NCBI RefSeq assembly: GCF_000264995.1
Contig: NW_006767433.1
Location: 1,520,876 to 1,584,875 of the forward strand
DNA: 64,000 nucleotides
Source: Punctularia strigosozonata HHB-11173 SS5
Taxonomy: Eukaryota > Basidiomycota > Agaricomycetes > Corticiales > Punctulariaceae
Direction: 5' to 3'
Shown in pieces: positions 55,412 through 64,000 of this stretch. The notes under the pieces are model-generated. The model made no database searches, had not been told where the DNA came from, and saw only the letters and a list, made by a program, of their open reading frames with translations. The position numbers and the translations under genes were made by a program. Numbering within the stretch: position 1 is the first letter of the stretch; each line of letters opens with the position of its first letter.

Positions 55412-56332
55412 TGTTGTACCTGTGTATTCTCGTCTAGGGGCATGTGCACACGACCGGGGGAGCTTCGGTGAACTTTCGAGCACATTTTGGGCACACTGTA
55501 TCTATTCTTAGCAACTGATCCGAACCACCACGCATGCCAATAGCAATCCGCACGTTCCAATGTACTATGTATGGGTACCATTCGTGAACACCACGAAACG
55601 GCACATCGTTCCCTTCAGTCATTTCAGAGCGATCGAGACTGTTTTGGAGACCGTACTATATCGGTGTACACAAGTTGCAACAAGGAGGCTAGTCCTCTCT
55701 CGTCACAACTATTACGCATTCCGGGCCTGCCAAGTATATGAACGATCGATTCCATGATGATTGATCCAGGGTATCTGAGCAGCCTTAGTGACGCTGACCC
55801 CTGGCTTGGAATCTGGATTAATACTGCTCGGAGCGATCCAAACCAGGGCCATCCAAGCTTAGAGACGAAAACTCACGCATTCCGATAACATCGACCGTCG
55901 ACTGGCGTGTGATGTGCAAGAAAGACGCCTCTAGGCCACATTACTCAATATGCCAAGAGATAGAAGACTTAGATGTGCACACACATGATCATGCAGCAAG
56001 GCTACACTTGTAGACTCGACGTGCATTAGGTAGATTTTCGCGCGCTCAAGCGCAATGGCGCACGGAGGGCGTAATGTTGGCACACTCCGACCAACTGCAC
56101 AGGGGCTCAGCGAGAAAATCGGGCGTGAGTTGTAATCTGAAGCTGCTGGCAGCCAACTGGCATTCAGCTATACGACTGTGGCCGTTACAGTTAAACCTTC
56201 CGATATGCATAACCCCGATACACCAGATACACCTTGATATAGGAAACAATGAGCGACATTGGTAAATATTATTGAAATAGATCAAACGATTCCTCCCAAT
56301 AACGATAAAAATCGAAGTTGTCATGTCGTGAG
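55412..56332. other. Intergenic region, no supported gene
   Basis: About 920 bp between convergent genes, slightly AT-rich, with only short unconnected frames and no visible repeat. Confidence 0.5.
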
Positions 56333-59016
56333 TCATTGTCGGAAGAACCTCGAGCGCACGCGATTCTCAAGCACAGTCGGTTCGCTGGAGCCATCGGCTT
56401 TGATTCCGTCTGTCGCTAGGTCGGTATTCAGTCCAAGAGCTGTGGGTTTTACGTTGCATTGGACATTTCGTTTGCTTGGGCCTTTGGCAACAGCCCCAGT
56501 TAGGCTACTGCATGCACCATCGTCAGTCCAAACACCGGCAGAACCTGCATAGGGGCCGTTAATAACGTGGCAATGCGCGAGAGTGGATAACGGCGCAACG
56601 TACCACCGGGCGTGTCATTTTCAGTCCACCATTTGGCCGTCCAGAGATGACCACTGCGCAGGCAAGGCCGTCGGTTAACGGTTCAATTCCGCGTTCAGGG
56701 GAATACGGCAGATTTGGGAGTGGAGCAAGATGATAGGCCAAAGCTTACCTGAAAGTCACCTGAGAACCACCGGTATAAGCTATGGCCCCGGACCATGCAC
56801 CAACACCGGCGCAGCTTCCGGTCGCTGTCGAGGTTGTCGTGGAAGATGTGCTGGTAGAGGTGCCGGACTTAGTCGATGAACTAGACGTCGTTGTAGTGCC
56901 TGAAGCAGAGGTCGAGGTCGGTCCCGTGGAAGCAGTGCCTCCGGAGCCCACACAGGCGCTGACTGCGCGGAAGATTACGTCTCAGATATATTGCTCACTT
57001 GGCGCGCCGCGTTACTCACTTGCGCTCCATTCACCATTTGGATCAGTGGATGGCGTACTTGAAGCAAAGAACTTGGCCTAAGTCAAAGAATGCGTCAGAG
57101 ACACACGGACGCTCATCGATTTTTGATCCTGGGTTCCCGTACCTTCCAGATGTAACTGCGCAACAAATGAGTTCTGTGGATGTCACAAAAAGGCGCAACA
57201 CTTACCCATTGAAGGAAACCTGTGATCCGCCCTGGTAATTCGTGCCGGATACGAAGGCCGGAGCTGAGCACGCAGGGAAAGTGAATCCAGTACCTCCTGC
57301 CGCAGTTAGTGCGCTCTTGATTGCTGCATCGTAACGGCTGTTTGCTAATAGACGGAAGATTGGATACCGCATCGGACTTCCCAAGTAAGGATGCATACCA
57401 TAAGCTTGTGACGCATCCCTGATCGAGGAAAGAGCATATGAGTACATTAGGACATTCTGATAAAGCCCCACTGACCATAACATAACACCACCAAAAGACG
57501 GGAAACTTTTACGCATCTGCACGGCGATGTTGCTCAATGTTCCGATAGCTTGGTACCCAGTGCCTGCTGCGGAGCTAGAAGCAGGAGCGCCCACAAATAT
57601 CTTAACATTCTTGTTGGGACTGATAGTTCGTGCCCAGTTATCCCCTGCGTTATCGTGAGCTGAAGCATTCGACACGCATCACGAATTTTCATACAGATAC
57701 CGAAGTCCCAATCCTAAAAAAACATTAGACCGACAGCGACGCACACAGATATATCAAATTACCTGGGCAAGGTTGAAGTTCTGGAGCCCGCACACGTTGT
57801 TATCTATTTGACATGTCAGTCGTCGTAATGACATCGCAGTCGGCCCACGTGGGTGGCTTACAGAATTGTACGTATACCATGTCGAAGTCGGCGGCATTGA
57901 GGACGCTTCCTAGCGATGCATCGGGGTATGGACACTAAACACGACGATTAGACCGGTGACACAAGTGATGAAATTCAGGCGTGCCTGTGGAGCCGCGGAG
58001 ACGTAGTAACTGTTCTCCGTTTGAGCATCCATTCCAAAGATTTGGTCGTAATACTCACGGTTTGCTAGCCCCGCTGGCAAGGCTACGAATCTTGGTGACG
58101 AAGGCCGCATAGCCTGTTGAACCTGTAATACGAAACATTCATATCGTATGACGCGTCTTGCGAATGATGCAAGCTTACTCCCGCCTTCTATGTCGAGATC
58201 CACGCCATCAAGCACTGCATCTCCAAACGGTCGTGTAGAGCTCGATCCTCCTAGGAACAGGTTCCAGATCGTCTCTGCGAAATCTGTCGCTTGGTCATCG
58301 CCCGTGAAGCCGACAGAGCTATGGATAGATGTATGAGATTCGTGTTCAGTTAGGCCCACAAACACATGGACTGACCCTGTTGCGCCGCCCAATGAGAGGG
58401 TGATAATCTTCCCCTTTGCTTGGCAAGTTTTGATATCCGACGCGAGACCAGAACAGTCGAGAAGATTGGTACCAGGGAAGGTCGTATTGCCATTCACCGA
58501 GTTGCAAGTCTGGATGGGGTAATGTCAAATGTTGAGCGCTCCGTCTGCGGGTCACACGAATGCACTAACATTCGCGAGGTTGATTGAAGGAAGGTTTCCC
58601 GTACTGAAAAAGGAGGTGAGGAAGGCAATAGGAAAGACGTCGATTGAATTGTCCTGCAGAGGAATCGCATCATTCAACGGTCTAGCAGTCCGGGCAAAGT
58701 TATTTGACTTACTTGACAGTAGAATGCCAAACTCTTCTGAAAGTTGGCCGTGTCCGCAGCATTCGCCGCCCCATACGAGTTCTGGCCCCAATATCTGAAA
58801 CCCTCGCCGAATAAGTAAACATTCCGACCTCTCGCGGAGGAAGTGTGGCTTACACGGCAACCTGATAACAGAGCCTATTTAGGTTTCGCGACACAATGGC
58901 TAAGTGGGGTCAAGTGTACGTACGTTGTCATAACGTGCGTTATCAAACGCCCGTGAAAGAGGAAGGGAACCGATAAATGCTAGATATAAATAGATGCATA
59001 GCATATACGACTCCAT
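56333..59016 (-). CDS. Secreted GH18 class III chitinase with two CBM5/12 modules
   Basis: Endo-acting chitinase for wall remodelling or feeding. Signal peptide MESYMLCIYLYLAFIGSLPL, then VAVYWGQNSYGAANAADTAN, FQKSLAFYCQDNSIDVFPIA, KIITLSLGGATGSVGFTGD, and the catalytic DGVDLDIEGG (D-x-x-D-x-D-x-E complete). Further: YYVSAAPQCPYPDASLGS, FDMVYVQFYNNVCGLQNF, SFGGVMLWDASQAYA. After the catalytic domain are two carbohydrate-binding modules: SGTNYQGGSQVSFNGYLWQA and, after a Ser/Thr-rich linker of about 40 residues that is a likely O-glycosylated spacer, AWSGAIAYTGGSQVTFNGHL with WTAKWWTENDTPGG. A Cys-containing tail (NVQCNVKPTALGLNTDLATD) runs to SRFFRQ. Around ten introns. Confidence 0.92.
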
Positions 59017-59594
59017 GATATGATTGTCCAGATGGTTGCCCGGGGTAGGAATGCTCATGCGCCAGCTCTGTGCAGCTCGCCTTTAAGCGCGGAACGGGGG
59101 CGTAGCATATCTGGCCGCGCCGACTCGAAGAGGCAGTTGTCGGACGATTTCCGCACGATTAAACAGTCATTAGTCTTCATAGAGGACTCGATGGTGTGCG
59201 CACCGCGCGCATGATGCTCGCGAGGCGCAGAAGACGCCGTAAGAAGAATGCTGGAACGACCTTTGTGAGCAGTTTAGGTCCTCAATCCACATGGCGACAC
59301 GCAGGTCAAAATGAGCATCTCCGGAAGAACTGATAGCGGAAGGATGGAAGAGCATGCGGCACACACGATAATGGTCATCACGTGCGCTCATTGGCTGCCA
59401 AACGCAGCGGCGTGTAAGGGCGCGCACGCCGTACGGCGCAACCTTGCGATATCTTGAGAACAGCATCCATGCCCGAAGCACTACAGTACAACGTGAATAC
59501 AGTCAGCATCTCATATGCGCAGCCAAAGCGCAAAGAGAAGGATGCGCATAGCGGACAGGCGCGTGAAGTCCCGTTCCAGGGACACCGCTGATGC
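59017..59594. other. Spacer between chitinase and CK2 alpha
   Basis: About 580 bp. Promoter of the chitinase and 3' flank of the kinase. Minus-strand frames of about 100 codons exist (59481-59170) but look random. Confidence 0.45.
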
Positions 59595-61093
59595 TCAAGC
59601 AGCCCGCGGTTCATCTGCTCCGCTCGCCGCAGTCCTCACCGGGTCTGTGTTCGGCAAGTTAGCATCGTAATGAATGAACGACGCTTCACATACCAAAGTA
59701 AGGGTGCGCCTGAGCCTCGCGCGCGGTGAGGCGCTCCTGATGATCATATCGCCTGCACGGTTGTTCAGCAACTTGCCTTCGGCAACAAGGCTTGGTAACG
59801 TACAGTAGCTTGTCCAGGAAGTCGATCGCTTCGTTGGAGATGAAGCGTTGATTCTCAGATGTGATAAACCGCGACCAAGGTTTTCGTGGGTACCTGATGC
59901 AGCGGTGAGAATGGTAAACGTACGTTCACTGCATCCAGATTCTCACCTCCCCAGTATATCGTCATATTGCGGGTCTAGTGCGATGTTGTACTTTTCCAGA
60001 TAGACGAAGAACTCGTCGGTGCCGAGTACTTTAGTGATCTTGACAAGTTGGTCGTAATTGTCGTGGCCATGAAAGAATGGTTCCTTCCTGAAGATCTATG
60101 CGAGTCGGGACATGTCATTGACCGATTCTATGCGCGTCGAGAAGGATCAATGGCGGCTCACCATAGAAGCGAACATGCAGCCGAAACTCCACATGTCTAG
60201 GCTGTAGTCGTATTCTTGGAAATCGACCAGAAGCTCAGGACCCTTGAAGTATCTGGAAGCGACTCGCACGTTGTAGTCCGTCTTGGGGTGATAAAATTCT
60301 GCCAAGCCTGAAGATATGTCGGCACACACTGCGCGTTCTCATATAATTGTGATTACCCCAGTCAATCAGCCGTAACTGCGTTTCGGTGTTGATGAGAGTA
60401 GTGGCGCATGGAAGCACCTGATTCGCGTACCTTTCGCCGTTCGTGATCGATCATGACATTGTGCGGCTTCACGTCACGATGCATTATACCCTTGGAGTGA
60501 CAGTAATCGAGCGCCTGACAAAAAGTTCACTCCTTTGACGAAAGATCAATCAAGCGATGCTCGAACCTTCAGTAGCTCGAGCATGTAGAATCGTACATCG
60601 AAGTCGGTGAAACGGGGATACAGGACCTTGAAGTCCACGTTGTGGATATATTCTGTGATGAGACTGGGTATCTTGGAAGTAGGATCTCGAACAACATCGA
60701 GTAGCGCGACAATGTTCGGGCCACCAGCAAGATTCTGCAGGATTTTGATCTCGCGTTTGATCTTCTTCTTCTTGACGGGCTTGAGGACCTTGATAATGCA
60801 CTTTTCTTCGTTTACAATATTCACTCCTTCGAACACCTACGCGCCATCAGTCATCCAAAGTTCAGCGAAGGGATAGAGTACCGGGCATACCTCCGAGTAC
60901 TTTCCCCTGCCGACCTTACGAACGATCTCATAATGGTCTTGAGACCCCCACTGAACTTGCAGATTGTCTATCGAACGTCGGTGAGATTGGTTTTGTCGCG
61001 GTGGGTCTACTGACCATATTCGTGCCACGAAGGACCGAGTTGAGCGTTCACATTAGGATATATCCTTGATACAGACTTGACCGGGCGGCCCAT
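59595..61093 (-). CDS. CKA1: Casein kinase 2 catalytic alpha subunit
   Basis: Constitutively active Ser/Thr kinase of nucleus and cytosol. Start [20 protein letters not shown], then [20 protein letters not shown], glycine loop [38 protein letters not shown] (the basic cluster unique to CK2), [38 protein letters not shown], and [19 protein letters not shown] with the CK2-type DWG in place of DFG. Then [40 protein letters not shown], and [20 protein letters not shown]. The last intron precedes [16 protein letters not shown]. Seven or more introns. Complete; divergent from the SET gene with 122 bp between starts. Confidence 0.96.
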
Positions 61094-61215
61094 TGCAGAT
61101 TCGTTGTGTAGCGACAAGAACCAAGACCGTATACAGGGGGTGACCGCGCCAGAGCGCGCCAAAGACGCACCGGTCTCTCACGCCCTGCTTTGCCTTTTGC
61201 CACAGGTCGCCGGAG

Positions 61216-61823
61216 ATGAAGCTCACCGACCAGAAACCGCCTCGCTGGCCCTCCCATGTTGAATACATTCCGTCTCAGGTGTATGATCGCTCCGTTCCGC
61301 ATGAACTACTCTGTCTAATCCGGGGCAATCAACTATGTCCGCCGACACGCGTGTCTTCGGTGACGATCCGACCTGTTACTGAACGATCCCATCCGGCTTT
61401 CGGGCAGTACGATCAAATCGCTGGACTTTCGAGACACCGATGTCGATGAACTTCAATAGGCACGGCCTCTTCGCCGCGAAAAGAATACCACCGCGTTCTC
61501 ACATAATAGACTACGCTGGCGAGGTTCATGCCGACGACCGGCCTAGCTCGGACTACGATCTATCGTTACATCGAACTCGGGACGGCATCAGCATCGGTGT
61601 CGACGCCAGCCGTAAGGGTAACGAGGCCCGGTTTGTCAACGATTATCGTGGCATACGCGACAGACCGAACGCGGTCTTCCAGGAAGGCAGACCCGTGCCA
61701 GATGGGGAGCTCAGGATGAGCATTTGGAGCTCAAGCGAGTGTATCCGCAAAGGTGACGAGATCCTGGTATCCTATGGGAAGGGGTGGTGGCAGGCGCGGC
61801 TGCAGTCCTCCGGTGGGCTCTAG
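61216..61823 (+). CDS. Small SET-domain protein
   Basis: Putative lysine methyltransferase or SET-fold regulator. The exon MKLTDQKPPRWPSHVEYIPS continues to AFG and joins (CA|G) across an intron (donor GTACGA, acceptor AATAG) to HGLFAAKRIPPRSHIIDYAG, then EVHADDRPSSDYDLSLHR, ISIGVDASRKGNEARFVNDY, RMSIWSSSECIRKGDEILVS and YGKGWW. The SET pattern (GLFAAKRIP; GNEARFVND for the usual RFxNHS; GDEILVSYG) is clear, but the NHS motif reads VND, as in other small fungal SET proteins. There are no pre-SET or post-SET cysteines. About 180 residues. Substrate unknown. Confidence 0.82.
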
Positions 61824-62184
61824 GTTACTGGTGCTGCTTGCTCGCCAGTACTGATGTGCTGTATATGCACGCTCAGCGGAAACCACGCACGAACGCGGCG
61901 CATGAGCCGCCGAGCGGGGCGAAACGATGGCCACCGTGAATCATGTGAATATATTACTTTACCTACGCGTTGTTTTTACGAACGAAAGCACCATTGGCAT
62001 CAGCTTTCGTATGTCGAGACATGCATAACGTGCCAAGAACTTGCGGGTCCAGCTATGACGGAATGCTGAAGAACACTCGAGTTTATACGTACGTCACGTG
62101 ATCGGAATTTTACGCCATGGCACCGACGCCCGAAGCCTGCTCCCTGCAGTGCTACCTACCTTTACTGTACTTCTTCCGACCCAA
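61824..62184. promoter_or_regulatory. MDJ1 promoter region with GTCACGTGAT at 62093-62102
   Basis: About 360 bp between two plus-strand genes. A near-palindromic GTCACGTGAT lies some 83 bp before the MDJ1 start, a bHLH-type site, the same core as at 35557, 35789 and 54005. Confidence 0.4.
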
Positions 62185-63971
62185 ATGCCACCCCGGTTGC
62201 CTACTCAAGGGTTCCACGCATACGTTTCGTTCTACTCGAGCGCCGTAGCGCCGTCAAGGGCCCGTGCGTCACGGTCATTAACGACATCCTCCACACCCTG
62301 TTTGCGACATGCATCTACGCGGCGTATTCTCACAGGCATATACTCCTCGGGCACTGATGCCAGTGGACGGGTTTGTCGTCTCCCGTCTGCCTCTATGAGG
62401 TGATCTCAATCCCCTAGCACAGCGCGGATTCCATGCTTCATTATCACGTCCAGCACCGAAGGATCCGTACGAGGTTCTCGGGGTCAAGAGGGATGCAACG
62501 GCAGCCGACATAAAGAAGACCTACTTCTCGGTGCGCAGCATGGGAGTCTTTCGTGCGCCATCAGCAGTCTAACGTCGTATCAGTTGGCGCGCAAATATCA
62601 CCCGGATACAAATCCCGACAAAAACGCGCGGGAGAAGTTTCAGGAAATTCAGGATGCATACGATGTACGTTCCTCATCGACCCTTCACCCGAGTTCTGAT
62701 CTCGACTGCCAAGCATAGACACTGAAGGATGACTCGAGAAGAGCGGCATACGACCGATATGGGTCTGCGTCTCAGCAACCTGGCTTTAACCCTGATGCCT
62801 TCGAACAAGCACAAAACCCGTTCAGCGGAGGGTTCTCCTTCTCTTCTATGTTTAGGTCGGGACGGGAAACAGGGGCACGACCGGACGATTCGGACATGTT
62901 TGAAACGCTATTCGGCCCATTTGGTGGCGGTCATGGACGTCGAACGGGCTACACGGAGGTGATCCAGGGAGCGGATATCGAAGCAAGCATTGGGATAAGC
63001 TTCCAGGAAGCCTGCAAGGGAACGTCGCGCACTATCGATCTCACTCCCGTCAACGACTGTCCGACATGTACAGGTACCGGCATGCGCAAAGGCGCCAACC
63101 GTGTTACTTGCAACTCTTGCGGAGGGACGGGTACCCGGACATTTGTGATAGACAACGGGTTCCAGATGTCCAGCACTTGCACGACATGCTTAGGGGCAGG
63201 AACCACGATACCGCGTGGTGCTCGATGCGGAGCATGCTCCGGCGTAGGGAAAGTTCGCGTCAAGAGCACCACCAAAGTGGACATACCCGCCGGTGTGTTC
63301 ACAGTTGCGCCGTAGCGGTTGACAACCTTCTTATCCGATATTCGTTGCAGGTGTCGAAGACGGTATGCTCATCCGGATCCGCGGCGCTGGAGATGCCCCG
63401 GTACAAGGCAAGGGAGTTAGGGGAGATCTCCTTGTCCGTGTCAGTGTCGCGCCCTCGAAGGAGTTTAGACGTCAAGGCGCGAACCTGTACTATACCGCCC
63501 GGATACCGCTCCATACCGCGTTATTAGGCGGTAGAGTACGGGTCCCGACCCTGGACGGCGATGTCGACGTCCGCGTTCCTGCCGGCACCCAGCAAGCGGA
63601 ACAGATGGTTCTCAAAGGTCGTGGAGTAACACCCGCTCTCGGAGGTTCCAAAGGAGATCTACTTGTCGAATTCTTGGTCCAGATCCCTCGGTACGTGATT
63701 GAGACTGCATGTTTTCGCACCGCTGACCGCTGTCACCAGATTGCTGACGGATCGTCAACGAGCTCTTATCCAAGAATACGCTGATGATGTGGAGGGTCGC
63801 ATCGCCTCCACGCAGAAAACGGCCAAGAAGACTGCAGAGGCGCCGAGCGACAACACCTCCGAGGCCAAGACAAGCACGAATGGTACGGATTTCAATTCAC
63901 CGTCCCCGTCGCCGGACGAGGGTGGGCGGATCTCGCTATGGCAGAGACTGAAAAAGCTCATCGGGTTCTGA
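62185..63971 (+). CDS. MDJ1: Mitochondrial type I DnaJ chaperone Mdj1
   Basis: Hsp40 co-chaperone of matrix Hsp70. N-terminal Arg/Ser-rich presequence starting MPPRLPTQGFHAYVSFYSSA. After an intron RGFHASLSRPAPKDPYEVLG opens the J domain with KYHPDTNPDK (HPD present). A Gly/Phe-rich stretch (NPFSGGFSFSSMF, FGPFGGGHGRR) follows, then four zinc repeats: CPTCTGTG, CNSCGGTG, CTTCLGAG, CGACSGVG. The substrate-binding barrels follow with DIPAGVEDGMLIRIRGAGDA, GDLLVRVSVAPSKEFRRQG, HTALLGGRVRVPTLDGDVDV and KGDLLVEFLVQIP. The tail is lysine-rich and ends SLWQRLKKLIGF. Intact; the stop is 29 bp before the window end. Confidence 0.95.
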
Positions 63972-64000
63972 TCTCCGTGTCGTATGTTGAAGGTGCCAGC

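Noticed and set aside
1-64000. Mating-type locus, pheromone precursor genes, CRISPR arrays, tRNA or rRNA genes, integrated elements
   Set aside because: No CaaX-ending small frames, no homeodomain pair or STE3-like receptor, no regularly spaced repeats, no cloverleaf that I could recognise, and no transposase, reverse transcriptase or long terminal repeat was seen.

Overview
The window is gene-dense nuclear DNA of a filamentous basidiomycete, most likely an Agaricomycete; I would lean to a wood-decay group but cannot prove it. The evidence is very frequent short introns of about 50-70 bp with GTRNGT...YAG borders, short intergenic gaps, balanced to GC-leaning coding sequence, and gene families typical of these fungi (BTB/POZ protein, class III chitinase with CBM5/12 modules, small SET protein). 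Exon joins were worked out by hand from reading frames, splice borders and family conservation. I saw no rRNA, tRNA, CRISPR array or intact mobile element.

Layout. 0.4-2.2 kb: a BTB/POZ gene facing a peroxisomal membrane protein (PXMP4/PMP24). 2.4-6.1 kb: a long chromodomain protein on the minus strand. 6.3-10 kb: MTC1, the NDUFS3 subunit of complex I, and the splicing factor SPF27/BCAS2; the last two are divergent with 48 bp between their start codons. 10.4-15.7 kb: a 1666-residue disordered protein. 15.9-24.5 kb: succinyl-CoA ligase beta (LSC2), a DinB-like metal-binding protein, class I histone deacetylase RPD3, XPA/RAD14 and a peroxisomal acyl-CoA thioesterase (PTS1 end AKL). 24.5-31.9 kb: a looser region with one clear gene, a BTG/Tob-domain protein, one small two-exon gene and two unrecognised stretches that look coding. 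31.9-39.5 kb: a REX4-like exonuclease fold that has lost its catalytic acids, biotin synthase BIO2, a RING protein with a SUMO-interacting-type motif, and a two-domain protein with a membrane-like segment. 39.7-54 kb: TRAX, a HIT protein, the proteasome activator BLM10/PA200 (8 kb), RXT2 of the Rpd3L complex and a DEDDy 3'-5' exonuclease with an RGG tail. 54.5-64 kb: a disordered protein, a GH18 chitinase, casein kinase 2 alpha, a SET protein and mitochondrial DnaJ MDJ1.

Working together. Several products meet in chromatin control (RPD3 with RXT2, chromodomain protein, SET protein, RING-SIM protein, CK2), in mitochondrial metabolism (NDUFS3, LSC2, BIO2, MDJ1) and in peroxisomes (PXMP4, thioesterase). 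Most look like ordinary housekeeping neighbours sharing short divergent promoters rather than a dedicated cluster. The points most worth a second look are the pseudo-exonuclease, the candidate SUMO-targeted ubiquitin ligase, the chromodomain protein with an unplaced C-terminal domain, the fungal BTG protein, and two tiny exons (9 nt in the thioesterase, 8 nt at the end of BLM10) that automated annotation would probably miss.
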